Shown: positions 46,561 to 59,794, counted from the stretch's first letter. The stretch: 64,000 nucleotides of DNA from Fasciolopsis buskii (GCA_008360955.1 LUCM01006041.1:141317-205316); one strand, 5' to 3'. The notes: generated by a model from the sequence alone, not told the origin. Translations and numbers: made by a program.

Positions 46561-48434
46561 TTTTCGTTCCTAATTTAGTCTGAACTGAAATGCCTGCGTT
46601 ATCTTTTGAAACCGGAAGACATTTCTGGGCCTGGATGAGCGGTTATTGACTGTCAAGTCTGAACATTCTGCAGCGCAGACCTTGTCATATTTGTTTCTGG
46701 TGCAACATGAGACAGGCGAATAAATGCTATGAAACCAAGGTGGCTCCATGAACTAAGGCGCCATCGAGAAACAATAATTTGAACTGTAGATTTACCTCCG
46801 CGTTATTCCTATTAGGTTAAGAAGAAGGATGGCCCATTCACTGCTTTATCAGCTGGACGGTTAATTTAGAGAAACTACTGAATAAAATACTAATAGCCTT
46901 GAATCCAGCAGCATTCCAATAAACATCTTTCTCCACTTGCTTCCCAGAAAATTTTGCCTCATTGGAATATCGAGCAGACATTTACTGGGTTCACGAATTA
47001 CATCAAAGAATAATATTAGACTGTTCTCAAGCTACAGTGTTCACGTTACACCAATTATTACAGCTGTTTAGGACCGAGTAACAGATTTAATTGTAGCTCC
47101 TAAAATGTTCCGGAAAACGCATGTCCTTTCAATGAACAAGCAAATTTGCATTGCCAAGATACTTTGAATTTCAGACACGAAATCGATCTTTAGCATCATG
47201 TTTCGCATGCGGATTTCGTGTTTAAGCCTCACATGGGGCTTTGTATTTGAATTTCCTTCGGGGAGTAAGATGAACGTGCAGTGACAGGCTGAATCCAGGT
47301 CAGCATTTATCTATGCGTATTCTGACCGGATGAAGTAAGGAATTTTCTAGTCGTGTCGGAATGCGCGCTTCAGCTGTCTTGAAAGTGAAACTAAGTTAGT
47401 GAGAAACGTTCTGCGAACTAATTTACTTAGTGATCGATCACAACTTTTTAGATTGAGTGTCGTAGCGAACAAATGCTACCGACCAGGGATGCGGATGTTA
47501 ACAAAATAAAATGAAATCGAGACGTTTGCACTTCAGTCCTTTGGTCAGTATACATCACAGTAACTACGACAGATTTTGAAGCCCAAAATATTTTTCCCAA
47601 CTCAATATGTTTTGTCTCCGGTCTATTCTCGAGTGAGTCAGTTCTCTGATCGTTCCTCGGCATACTTTGATACGTGTTTGCTTCACTGTCTCTGTATCCA
47701 CTTTGGTCATAACAATACTCAGAAATTGCCGGTTTGGAAAGCAGCATTTAATTCACAATGCCCAGTACTCTGTTTCCCGCCCAGTTTGGGAAACATTAAA
47801 CACACTGGATGCATAGTTTTCGTAGGCAGTTAGTGCGTCGCCGAACAGTGAGGCGAAGTGTTGCGTTTAATGGCGGACAAACGTTACAAGCTCCACGACT
47901 GATATTCGTCTGCTGGGGGCCATGAGACCGAATTGCCAGTCATTCTGAAGCATTTAGTAACGTAACTAGATCTCATCGTTGGTAGATTGATTTTGTTAAA
48001 GTTCCTTGTGACACACGTGACCATCGTTTATTTTACTTTTGATTTAAAAAGATGCCGGAACGGGACAGCAACCAAGACTGAAGTGTGAAATTCGCGAAAA
48101 TGGTTGTTCTAATTATGAAAAACTGTACACATTCGGATATATCAGCAAAAGTTTTGATACGGACTTATCTCATATTGTTGGTGACATTAACAATTTGATT
48201 TTTTGTGTCTGTATAAACCTCTCATTTGAATCTGACCACACCCAGTCAACAAAATCTCCCATAAATAGCACCACGTTCATAGTGAATGACTGATAACTGA
48301 CACGTTGATCAACTTGGAAATACTCAGTAGTAGCAGTTCTTAAAATGGATTTCAACACCAAACTGGACACTGAAGATCATGGGAACACCGTACCGTCGTC
48401 TCAACCTCATAATAAACTACCAGATCTGTATATC

Positions 48435-48515
48435 CGTATTCACCAAAGCGGGTCTCGAACCAGGAGTGAACGATTGTGAGTCGAAGGACCTCGAAATTAA
48501 GCTAATCTGAAAAAT
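48435..48515 (-). repeat. tRNA-derived SINE-like head
   Basis: The minus strand reads CCTTCGACTCACAATCG followed by CCTGGTTCGAGACCCGC, a near-perfect box B. The TTCGACTCAC string is shared with the element at 53.06 kb, suggesting one family. Confidence 0.6.
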
Positions 48516-49079
48516 CATCCACGGCTTATCGTACATGAGAATTATATGATATGGCGCCGATATCCGTTACTAGACTTTTAAAATTGCGGATATTTAGGCA
48601 TGAGCTGAACAAATCCCGAGGACACGATAAGACGTTTGACTCAAGACGATTCGTCCCAGGTTTGTTTCGCATCTAGCTCAAAATGTACAAGCAATGCTGA
48701 TGAGTAAATATGCACTTAAAACAACTGAACGATGAGTGTTTCCATGCTTCTGGACGGCTACTTTCATAATGTTCTTGAATCATGAAATCTGAAAGTATAT
48801 CTTTGCTAACTTAACTACAAAGTCTAATTTGTTTAGAGATCTAATGATAAGATGGAAATTCTATTTATGTCAAATTGGAGAATAATAAGAGTATAGAGTG
48901 ACATTGCGTGAAACGACAAATCGGAGATCACGTTCTTGAGGTACTCTTGATTTTGCAGGCCTAAGGGAGAGAGACTCTGAATGGAGAGACTCTGGACCGT
49001 GTAGTTCGAAGATTTAGCATGTTTGGTCCAACGAAGTTCGTGGGTTGAAACTAAACGGATAGAATTTTTTTCTTGAATT

Positions 49080-49170
49080 CATCCATCATCAAGTGATGGA
49101 TGGATTGTCACTCAAAACAGTTGAGTACAGAGAACAATATTGAAGATTAAAGGGATCTCAACTGTTTGAG
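49080..49170. repeat. cluster of two inverted repeats
   Basis: A 9-bp stem (CATCCATCA, 49080-49088; TGATGGATG, 49094-49102) with loop TCAAG is followed by CTCAAAACAGTTGAG (49111-49125), which pairs with CTCAACTGTTTGAG (49157-49170) with one base missing. This may be a remnant of a small foldback or MITE-like element. Confidence 0.45.
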
Positions 49171-49760
49171 TAAACCTAATGGTACCGAATGGAAAGATCA
49201 ATCATTGAATCCGTCCATATCATTTTCTGGATGATTAGGACTTCAAGAACGTCCGAACATTATGGACGATTAACACCAAGGTATGTGTGAGGTTTCCAAT
49301 GGCTCCCGAGTCCGCAAAAACTGGGCTCTAAGCAGCACAGTCCTTTGGCTAGAGAAAATAATGCGATCATTCTCAACCTATGTTCAGTGAATACCTAGCA
49401 GTTTTCAGATTATTTTTATTTTCTCACATGTATTTGGTTTCCCTTATTCACACATTGTTACGTATGCACCCAACCATAACTGTTTCTCGAACCATGAAAC
49501 TAAGGTCACTTGTCAAGTTAGATACTTCTATTGCCTTCGTTCACCGGTTTGCCCGGGCAAATTTTGTCTACGCATCCAGTTACTACTTCCTGCTTCTATA
49601 TATGCACGCGCATATTCTGGGGCATTCTGCCCTCGTTCCTAAGGTTGGCTCAGCCCAACGGACAAACAATTATCAACCAATCACAGTTGTAATTCTTCTG
49701 TGGACTCTTCGACCAACAGCTTCCATGCACACTCCTGATGCTACAGATTCGATTCTGGTG

Positions 49761-49781
49761 ATATATATATATATATATATA
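49761..49781. repeat. (AT)n microsatellite
   Basis: Twenty-one bases of alternating A and T. It sits inside a 164-codon chance ORF (49380-49874). Confidence 0.9.
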
Positions 49782-50694
49782 CCCTTGCCACTCAATACAG
49801 TGCCCGAAGTGATAAATCGAAAAGAAACTTCATCGCGTGACTTATTGAGCATACTTCAACGCGTTTATCAGTAGGGGAAAAATAGTCAACATGAAAGTCG
49901 TTGACATACTTAGAAAAACTGAAATTCAGGGAGGTTTCTAATTTAAAAAGAGAAATAAACAGGGATAGAATAACATCTTGAATAACTCCTGGAATTGACA
50001 TGAACCTTTTCCTATCAAACGAAACGTTCTGAGTGTTACCGAAAAAAAGTAGTCGCAGAAGATATTGGAAACGCCAGAATCCATGCTGTTCTTCGAGCAT
50101 CTGAGGAAGAACACAACAATCGTGGGAGACAAAAACGCGTCGACATAGTCGAGAAAAACAGGCCTTAGTTAACAGAATCCATTGTCATGAGAATAAACCA
50201 TCGAGTAAAAAGTTGATCTCCCGGAACCAAGTGTGAGTAAGGAAATTTTTTACGGAAACTGGGTGAAATCATGAGATTAAACGTCAATCATAATACGATA
50301 AGCGATATACTCTCAGATATCTTCAACAGGGTTGAATGGAACTACCAATGTGTTGGCATTTTTCGGTCCTTTATTTATAGTAGGTTTTATTGTAACTGGT
50401 TCATAACACCCAGGAATGGTCCCAATTCAAGACGATTACCGAAAAGGGTATGATAATATGGCAGCAAGATGTAAAACGTAGTTTGAGTAGGAAAAAGGAA
50501 AATAGATCAAATCCACAGAACTAATTTTAGCTTTCAGTAAATTTTCAAGATTCAGTTTTGTGAAATAAAAGTGAGCTCACCATGAATGACATGTGAAGTC
50601 AAGCGGAAGTGTTGTCTAGTGCCCATGCAAAACAGATATTTGCGTTCTTCCATGTCGGAAACGGGTATATTTTTCAGCTGCACAGTTGTTTCAG

Positions 50695-50874
50695 CACTTT
50701 CCAAATCTCGTGACAACTTCTGCTGCCAAGAGGAATGACCCGTATGCTACATTCAGTAATCTAACCCGATTTGACTGTGCCCGTCACAGATTGGATAGTG
50801 TGCCACATACTTGCTTGCAAGCCTTTTATTTAATTCGACGAACCCATTTTATGTATGGGGAACAAAATCTGTCA
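50695..50874 (+). CDS. candidate symmetric internal exon, unknown protein
   Basis: The acceptor CACAGTTGTTTCAG is followed by exactly 60 codons in frame (phase 0 in, phase 0 out) to a donor TCA followed by GTAAAGC. The peptide reads HFPNLVTTSAAKRNDP, then FDCARHRLDSVPHTC, and ends with THFMYGEQNLS; composition is balanced and Cys-containing. No neighbouring exon on the + strand was found within several kb, so the gene it belongs to would have large introns. Purine bias at codon position 1 is only average (about 48 percent). No family recognised. Confidence 0.35.
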
Positions 50875-52079
50875 GTAAAGCAACAGACGCCTTTATACAA
50901 GTTAAGATAATCAGTCAGTTTTGGCAGTATGGAGATCCGTCATATAGAGTAAAGGGAGTAAGTCAATGAAACCTGGAAGATGACTTAGAATATTCAATTT
51001 CTGGTGAGATCAGACACTCCTGATCGAAGTTCGGGTGGGAAATAAGGACACGACTAACGAGCTACTTTTAAACTAACCCTTGGGATGAAAAAACAAGCTA
51101 CAATATGCTTCAGTAGGAGCTAGTTAAGGGTCACCCCATGTAAATCCAAGGGGATAGTGAGAGTAATCAGGTTGTAGGACAACTAATCCTGAAACTGCCT
51201 GAAATCAAGCAACGTGAACATTGATAAATAGAACGCTAGGATGCACATTCATGTAGCGTAGCCTGGAGAGGGTGAAGCCAGTTAGAATTTGAGGTTTTCA
51301 GATTGAACATGGGATGGCGAAATTCACGCCAACTACGACAAAAACGGTATCAAACTATCCACTGTGTATAAAGTTGATGGATGGTTTCCCCTCGGAAAAT
51401 TGTATCCATCACGACGAGTTGCACGGTCATCGATTTCAACAAGCAACCAACGTCCTTGTAGTAGAATAGTTCCAATACATTCAGCTTCATTCTAAGAAGT
51501 CAGACTTTCCTAAAAATAATCACATCCTGGTAGACAAAACTGAGAGTATAGGCGCACTATCACAAGAAAGCAGCTCTACATCCTGAATGATGTTTCTGAC
51601 GATGTTCAATGAATTTTCAGAAGTAAGCTTTTGAATCGTTTTCCAAAACGATGCACGATAACCAGTAGGGAATCGAAGAGGCACCATGTGTGAAAGTATA
51701 ATAATACAAAAGCATATTGACAAAGAGAGGAATCTGATCAATACACACAGTTCCAAAAGTCCTGCCAAGAAAAATAACTTTTAGTAGTACTTTCTAGAAT
51801 AAACCTTGTCCAGGTAATCAAGCTTTGCAAAACCCTTCTTTCCGGGGTATTCTTCAAACGATGCCCTCCCCTTATTACTCAATGATGCAATATATATGCA
51901 TATATATCAATAATTTTTTCACTGAAGTTCTAGCACAAGAAATCTGGAACTCGATTCGGAGTGGGCAATGGCATGCATCAGTTCTAACATGCTTGACAGC
52001 AAGAACCACGTGGTAATACCATTTGTGGCATAATCCGTTAATCGTTTGCAGTTAGAGAAGGATTCGCAGGAAATGACAA

Positions 52080-52312
52080 TCAAGGGTATGACGAAAATAA
52101 CCGACTGTCTCGGTTTTCCCAGCAGTAGTCATGCGGTAGATCTTGTGGCATTTGAATGTCCTGCGTCCGGTCAAAGACTTTCAGGCCCGCCCCATTCATT
52201 GTTCGGTAGTCCATAAGTATAAAAAGAACCCAATATTTAAGTGCCGCACGATTGTGGTCTAATAAATAAAATAAATAAAAATTGCCAAAAAAAGTAATCT
52301 TTTTCCTAGATG
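52080..52312 (-). CDS. weak minus-strand exon candidate
   Basis: The minus-strand TTTATTTTATTTATTAG is a possible acceptor, ending near 52257, and the frame is open to TGA at 52080. The natural-looking part of the peptide is MNGAGLKVFDRTQDIQ, then PHDYCWENRDSRLF. It is also possible that the exon ends at a donor inside. No family recognised, although the CWE..DSRLF ending slightly recalls WD-repeat proteins; I do not rely on this. Confidence 0.22.
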
Positions 52313-53059
52313 GTGTGAAGAGTGATGACAATATGTGTTACGTGAATCAAGTCGGTAAAAAACTATTTGCTTCGCAAATTCTGAAGAGTTCATAGGTGTG
52401 GTCAAATAGCAGGTGGCAGAATATCTCCGATTGCTGGCCAGCAGTGTGCTCCTTGAAGAGCATCATGGTGTTAATAAATAATTGAGATTCGGAAGTAACA
52501 GAGGTGATCGAGAAGAAAATCCGATTGTATGAAAGTTACCGCCAGCCGCTTGTGATGAATGAAAAATGCCCACATGCATCAAACTACCAAGTGAAATTCT
52601 GAAATCAAATATATCGATTCAGCAAATATTACCCTGAGTTCAATTAAACAACCCGAATAAAATAGACCAACATGTTGATCTGAACCTAGGGATATTTTAA
52701 TGGGCATCAACGGAAATTAAATGGCGGTCAAAAACAGGATTCGCTGAGAAGCAAAATATTCGTTCGTGAAATTTGCAGTTGTGCATTTACGATTTATTAC
52801 TCACGATGGGGCAGAAGAATGAAAAAAAACGTGGACACACATTGGAAGGTGCATCTTGCTAGCTCAAGGACGGTACGTATGCAAGCGTCGAACCGTACCA
52901 CTTACGACTAATTTACAATATAATTTCAGCAATAGGTCACAGTTTGTGAAAACATTCATCATGAGGCACCACCGCTCAAGTCACGGCTAAAAGCTTATGC
53001 GACCATCGTGCATCTGTTTCATCCTTATTAGAACTTATCAGTGGTGCGTATCCGTCGCA

Positions 53060-53140
53060 CCCGAATAGGAACGCGAACGAAGGACGGAGGTCGGTGAGTC
53101 GAACGCCTCCACCATCGGGATATCCGGACAGGTTCTCGAC
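53060..53140 (-). repeat. tRNA-derived SINE-like head
   Basis: The minus strand reads GGAGGCGTTCGACTCACC and then CGTTCGCGTTCC. The outer ends CCCGAT and ATTCGGG could pair over six bases like an acceptor stem. It shares TTCGACTCAC with the element at 48.44 kb. Confidence 0.5.
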
Positions 53141-54684
53141 TGTTTGTAAGACTTCACTACTCGAAGAAGCATCTATCCGGTACTGATTCGGAGAGTGACC
53201 GATTGCTGAATAAAATTTGCGCAGGGCTCTCGTGATTTTCTAATGGTGAGTTGTGCGACGATATCGCATGAAAGGTGAGGTTTTTACAAGCTGATTTAAT
53301 TCTAATTTCGAATTGATGCATCACGTTGCATCAATTCACCAAAAGCCGATACAAACCTTAGATTAGCTCTACTATGCACTCAAGCGTAACAAGACCACGT
53401 AGATGCAGTTTGACTAATGATAACGATGGAAGTATTTCCTACCGGATTCCAACGGAAACATTTTCCGGGATCCTAACCCTGACCTGACGAACAGCCACAT
53501 CATTCTTGGGCATTCAAAAATTTAAAGAACGCATTCTTCCCTCCACTCGACTGGGTTTCCAACCCCACAGGAAAGCAGTGTGATTCGAATATCATAAACC
53601 TTAGGCCGAAAGGATGACATTTAATGGGTCGCATATCAGTAATAGAACAGAATTTGGTGTCCTTAATCACACAGAGTTGTTCACATGATAACTGATTCTG
53701 AGCAGATGAACAAATCCGCTAAAGAATCAGCCTCGTCAGTGAGTATCAACTTGAGCAAAGCAGTGCAACGGAACAGAATCCAAGATATATTGAGAGGTGT
53801 GTCATAGAATTTTGAGATGGCATAGGTAACGAACCGTAAGAAAACTATTTTGAATTTCCCGTGTCCAAGAGTCGAGCATCGTAAGCAAAAATTGAGTCGA
53901 CAACCCTTCGGTTGCCGAGAAAATACCCCGACTACTGCTAACGTAGTCACGGTGTCCGACAGTTAAAGGTAGGTCAGTTATTGTGCGATATTGGAACATA
54001 AAAAGTTAGCAATGCCTGATTAGAAATATGATTCCCCTTCAACGGCTGGCGAAAATCAATGAGGTGAAATGTACTTCGCTAGAAGTTGCGTGCAGCAGCG
54101 AAAAGCTATATTGTGTCACCTGACTCAAAAAAAGGCTTAACAGTAAGCATAACAAGCAGTCCCATCACAATAAACTCAGCGCTGCCCACAAGAAGGATGA
54201 ACGCTCACACATAAATAAACAAGCGGTACACAAACCCGGTCAAAATGGATAAAGGGTCATTCGCATCAGTCTGTCACAAATTTAAAATCAGTCTATTCTG
54301 AGAAAATAGTAATAACGGCAAACTGATAATGACAAAGGCAACAAAAATCGTAGCGATGGCCGGGTGTACAGACACCAAATGTATCCGAGCAGTTAAACCA
54401 AATATGGCGCAGATCTGCAGATGAGTTAGTGAAGTGTAAAATGCTAGGAGAATTTAGAAAAAACAATCCTATAGATGAATATGGGCTTTCAAGAGTCCTG
54501 ATTAGATCGCATCTATGGTCATGGTTGCAAAGCAGCAGTGACAACGCATTCGATTATGAAAGTAGTGCAACGTAAGTAGACAGTTGCTAAAGTTATGCTA
54601 TTCAACGTGCCACGCAACCCAACGAGTGATAAAAGAAAACAATGTTTTAATTTCTTGTCTTCATTGTTTTTCTTCTTTTTGGGC

Positions 54685-54810
54685 GACTCGAAGGTTCAAC
54701 CACTGAAAATTACATATCTCGAGCTTAGTCATCGTCAGAATCAGACAAGGACAGATAGGATCACACAAAAATTTGAAAATAAATGGAAAGCAACAAATGT
54801 GGTACGTTGC
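54685..54810 (+). CDS. weak + strand exon candidate
   Basis: A long T-rich tract is followed by CGACTCGAAG and about 37 open codons to a donor GTG followed by GTACGT. The peptide, LKITYLELSHRQNQTRTD, is basic. The acceptor AAG is unusual, and the frame stays open on both sides, so limits are unclear. Confidence 0.2.
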
Positions 54811-55237
54811 AAACTACTCTTGTTCACAGAAAAAGATCCAGTAAGCAAAACTCCGTTGGCTCCACCAAGGAATTCAGTTACCAGGAGTCGGCAACAAGGT
54901 TGCCGTGGGTAGCACTGAGCTTCAGGTAAGGACTCTCGATATAGCACTTTACTGTTCGTAAGCATAGGAGACATGCACATTTCGCTTTCTCTACAAAACC
55001 AGTGGATATACGAAATCTCTGGAAGAAATATACTGTCCTTTTCGACCGTCCGGTCACTATTTTTCACTGTTCTATCAAAAATGTGAGTGGCCTAACCAGG
55101 AGAAGGTGCTACTAGGAGAATTTGCTAAAACTGCAGGAGAACAGACCCTGGTGCTAAGGGGGTCAAACCCATAAAGTTCCAGGTTAATCAAATTAAATGC
55201 ACATTATTTGTCAGTTGAATAAAATCCCCGTCGACGC

Positions 55238-55489
55238 CTATTTTTCGGGAACCACTAAGCAGTAAGAAGTAAGCTCATATTCCATTTTATACCAGAACAA
55301 ATAATAGCATCTTGTACATTCCTTTGTGGTTGGCCGATGTCTGCGACATCGAACCACGATGCTGTTGGCCATCATCCCAAAATGTTTGCTCAACAAAATA
55401 CTCCAGTCAGTGGCTACTTCAAGCCGGGTCAGTAGTTCAAGTAGAAATTCGCAAATTCCACTAAAGTGAATCAAAGCCCGGTTAGGCTC
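55238..55489 (-). CDS. weak minus-strand exon candidate
   Basis: The minus strand is open for about 84 codons to TAG at 55238 and reads GICEFLLELLTRLEVATDW, then SIVVRCRRHRPTTKECTRC. It looks protein-like, but I found no clear acceptor, and other ORFs overlap on the + strand. No family recognised. Confidence 0.22.
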   Translation of the reverse strand, partial: EPNRALIHFSGICEFLLELLTRLEVATDWSILLSKHFGMMANSIVVRCRRHRPTTKECTRCYYLFWYKMEYELTSYCLVVPEK

Positions 55490-56499
55490 GGAATAAATTC
55501 AAAAAACGCTGCATCACACGGAAAGCTGTGTGATAGTTTACGGGTCAATAGCGGAGCATCGCCGAAATGGTTGAGAAGTTGTCGATGTTTGGGTTATCAG
55601 GAAAAACCAAGACAACGAATAATATTGCGGCACTGCAACTTGGAAGACGGCAGTTCGACGGTTGCCACCGTCTACCAACTTTCATTTTTCGGGATTCCTT
55701 TTCCGAAAATATTGGAAATGAAGACAAGAAATGGCAAACGCTTACGATTGTGGTTTGTGGTCTACTCTTAATAACATGACCAAAAAAAACCTTTTTCGAG
55801 TTCTGTATTTCAAAGGCAGCTGTTTCAAACCGTACTCCGTAGCTCAATCCCGAATGATTTCAGCGATCATTATCTCAGAGGCTAGCAAATCGAATTTCCA
55901 GACCCTATGATGGTAGACAGGCATCCCCTTTCAATCGATTGGCCACCACACCCGACTTATTGACAACTCATTTGATTCCTTGCCAATCCAAGTTTCAGGG
56001 TTGTGGTTCCCGGTCTTATAGTGAATTTGGCCTTATGGGCTGAAATGAACACTCAAATGTACTCTCGCTTAGTGAATAGAAAACAAAAAAACCTAATTTG
56101 TCTAAGACCGAAAAATCTGGCACTTTATGGCCCATCTCTTTTCAAACAGGTATTGGTTGGAAGGCGGATAAAGCGGGTCAACTTATAATCCGCAAAACCA
56201 TAGGGACACTTTGTGGCGGAATCTGATCTATTAAGATTCGTAGCAATTAAGAAGTGCAACCGGTTGGTATTCTTATCAGAAGCATAGGGGAAGTAGTTCC
56301 GCCATTTACGCGGTCAACCATTTGCGAGCGAGCACAACGGATGAGTCACACTGACATATAGGTCTATGCATACGGGGTTACGTAATTTTGCCGGAACGAA
56401 GTGAATCTTGCAACATTCAGGTGTGCCCGTTCGAATGAAGTTTGTTCAGGTAATCGTCCTCAATGACGATCAACACTGAAAATGCAAGCATTTCCACCG

Positions 56500-56930
56500 G
56501 TCAGTCAAAGTGAAAATATCGCTAGTCCCACAATATTTGCAAGCGACTATGAGATATATGCAATGGAAGTCAAACGCGATGCAGGCTAAATGGGACAGCT
56601 ACTTGGTGGGAGATATCTGACTGGAGCAAACTGACAGTAACCGTGCTTCCCATCGACGCTATCCGGCAGTGTTGATTGTCAATAAAGACAACAGCCAAAC
56701 AAACTTGACGCGGTAATTTGGCCCGAGTCCAAACCTTGCAAGCGATAAGGAATATGCACCGTTGAGAAGCTCCAATGGGAGCGAAACCCGAGTCTAGTAC
56801 CTCCTGAGTGCAAGGCTGACCGGAGGACCTGAGGTTAGTGCGCTGAGAACGGAGTCCGAAGGGTAACCGATGGAAGTGAAAAAGTTGAATTGAGTTTTGC
56901 CTTTTACGAACAAACAGAAAACTTGGAGTC
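56500..56930 (-). mobile_element. fragment of an RTE-type LINE reverse transcriptase, broken
   Basis: On the minus strand the ORF 56570-56932 reads EVLDSGFAPIGASQRCIF and then RQVCLAVVFID. This fits the RT block QSGFRPGRGC...F(V/L)D of RTE-like LINEs. A shift of frame just after it gives DSVDGKHG, matching FDSVDR. No further RT blocks could be followed. The fragment is more diverged than, and probably from a different lineage than, the copy at 5.8-8.6 kb. Confidence 0.55.
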
Positions 56931-57255
56931 AACGAAACTTACCGTACACCGTCAACCGATAAAATAACAGTGGTTTCTCATTGGGAAGGGACCGACTTCA
57001 TCAAATCAAAGCAAAATGATTACCAAACGGAAGCATTCGGTCAACCGCATGAGACTAAAGGACCAACCAATTTCGCAGTCCCAGCTTATGTCCACTGGGT
57101 TTTCTTCACAATTGCTTGTATAACGAAATGGTTCAAAGGCAAATCAATGGCCGAACGAGAGCCATCTGCGCTGATGTAAGCAAGGTTTCAGTACACATTG
57201 TAAGCGAAATTATCTTGAAAACAGCGTTGCTGGAAGGTTGTATACTCCACCGACA

Positions 57256-57280
57256 CCTTGGTTACCTTGAGTAACCAAGG
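57256..57280. repeat. perfect 10-bp hairpin
   Basis: CCTTGGTTAC, loop CTTGA, GTAACCAAGG. No T-run follows, so it is not a terminator. It may be part of a small inverted-repeat element. Confidence 0.6.
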
Positions 57281-57289
57281 CGAGTTAAC

Positions 57290-59790
57290 ATTGCACAGCC
57301 TCATTCTGGACTTGACTCATCTGAACGGAATTCTAATGTATGCCACCATCTTGAACTCGCAGGTTCTTTCGGCACCGTTCGCTAAAGAGACTCCTCCCAC
57401 TCAGCGTCACTGAACCATGCTGAACGTAAAATTCACGTATGAAGAAAGATCGGTAGGCGCATCATCACCCTGTAAAATGGCTTTCGTAATTGGGTTTACT
57501 AGAGCAGAATTCGTGATCAGAACTTCTGTGTGACAGTCATTACGGGCAATATCGCGCAGGAGTACCGGTTGCTCTGATCGTGCCCCAAACATGTACTGAA
57601 ACTCGTTTGTGCTGTGGTGTTTCAATCATCATATGCTTTTGAACAGGCACTCTGCGGTCATACTTGAGTGATGGAAATATTCATTAGATCTGTTGATCGA
57701 TTCCCCCTATTTAGCTTTCAAACACCTGAGCTGCCATTAGGAATGGAACTCCCCATAACGTTCAACCAGTGTTCGCTTCATCAACGAGACGATAGTGAGG
57801 CGGAATACATGGCGCAATAAATTCCTAGCCAACCTTGGCGAAGAGGCCCAGACAGATCTGGGAGCTCCAAATCGGCGGCTGAATTTTCTAGCGCAACAAT
57901 TCCGTTGTCTCAATCTGTGGGCGTCATCGATAGTTACTACTCTCTGGACAGATCTAATAAGCATAATAAGCCTCATGGTTCTGGTGCACGGTACGGTGGA
58001 CTGCATCATTCCAAAACACAACTTTGGTCAAAGATCAACAGCTGCGATAGCATCGCACTGATTACGCCAGACCACTATTTGAGCGAAAAAAACCTCATGG
58101 GAAGGTCAACCAATAACGATGAACTAAATTAGGCAACAGAATAATCAATCAGTGATTGCTGATCATAAAAGACCAATATAGATGACGAGTGTTTGTGTCC
58201 GGTCAATCAGGCTGTTCGCTCTAGTTACTGGGGATGGAAAATAGGAGCAGTTGTCGAGCAGAAACCGCTGTCTAGATCTCCTCCCTTTCCGGTGTTTCGA
58301 AACGGTTAAAAAATTCTAAACAAGGGGAAACTGGTCAATTTTTTGATTCGAGGAGAGCATTTCTGCAGCAGTATGCACAAATGCCTGCCTCTAGCTTGCT
58401 GATTCGCGTTTGCCATTAGCTGTCCATCAACCACTGGAGTCACTAATAATTCACAGATAACAAATCGTGACCGTACCACCGACTACTCAGTGACTCTGAC
58501 TGACAACAAACTGGTAACAGACGGATCATCTCTACGAACCCCAATAATTAATGATACGATGAAGTGCCGTGGTTATGAGAAATTTAACGCCCTCCTATTT
58601 ACATGGATTTTCGCATATCACATTGAATTTGTTTGCCTATTCCATTCTTCAGTAGCGGTTGATGCACGCAGGTAAAGAAAAAGATGCAAACTTGTGTTAT
58701 TTTGTAAGCATCAGACAAATTGTTTGTGCCCATATACTAATCTGACGAAAGTAGGAAATAACCACTGAAATGAAATACTTGCTTTTGGATTCCCCAACTG
58801 CTGTTGAAAGGATACAACGCAGCTTCTCGGAATCTCCGTTAAAAAACTTCCCTTACCGGCCGGGCGAGCCATTCATTTTCTGCCACAACATGATCATACT
58901 TGCAATTGGAGCCATCCATCAGAGCTAAACGTGCAAAACAATAATTATAGACCACGGAATGAGGTCTAATTGCTCTTATTAGATAGTTGCTAACAGGTAG
59001 ACTTCGATGTCGCCAGTGAAGCTGGTTGTGCACCAAACCAATGGAATTGTTTAAATTTAACTAGTTATTTCATTTCTCATACTGCGCGAGACAGATCGCG
59101 ATTCACTTGAGAACCATGTTCAACGTAGCATGGTTGTAGGAAATTCTCGTGCAAAGAATCAAAATGGACATCGAGCCGGTCATACCATCTGACAAAATAA
59201 CCGGTTGTAAGTCCGGATATATGCGCGTAGTGAGGTTACCTGCAGTAGGGATTCCAAAGTTGAAATGAATGAAATGTAGGTTAATCAAGACAAAACAAAA
59301 GTTTTCTCTCTTTATGAAAATTCACTTAATCAGATGCGAACGCAGGTGAGTTGAAGAAGCAAAGGGTAAAACAGCCAAAATTTCGACCAACACAGTCGAT
59401 GGGCAGCAACGAGAAAAAAATAAAACACAGAGGGACAGACAATACACTTCACAGTGCTCATAAAGATCGATGGCTGGGCTGTCATTTGCTGAAATGTTTT
59501 ATATATAAATCTATACGTTTCGCTCTCTTTGGCAAAAGAATTTTAGAGCTACAACCGGGATACGGTTACACTCGAGATTACAATAGAATAAAATTACGGA
59601 GTTTTCATCATCCTCAATTTCTGGATTATAATGAGTGGAAAATAAGGGTAGAAAGAAAAATCAATGGTTACGAAAAGGTAGAGGGGAGAGATATGAGTTC
59701 GAAATGAGAGACGCATGAACTGAGAAAAGCAAACAAAAATTTACATTTTTCAACGGTTGGTCAAAGAAGTAGGTCGGAGTTGATTATTTA
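57290..59790. other. no supported gene
   Basis: Overlapping ORFs on both strands at 57.74-58.13 kb look repeat-like (open on both strands). No splice pair or family motif was recognised. Confidence 0.35.
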
Positions 59791-59794
59791 AGTG

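Noticed and set aside
48699..48706. CTGATGAG as a hammerhead core half
   Set aside because: No matching GAAA half with a stem follows within a suitable distance.
49380..49874. 164-codon + strand ORF
   Set aside because: It runs through a pure AT microsatellite, is rich in Leu/Tyr/Ile from AT content, and has no splice context or motif. I consider it a chance ORF.
59351..59707. 118-codon + strand ORF without ATG
   Set aside because: Starts at TTG; Lys/Arg-rich from AG-rich DNA; no splice pair seen.
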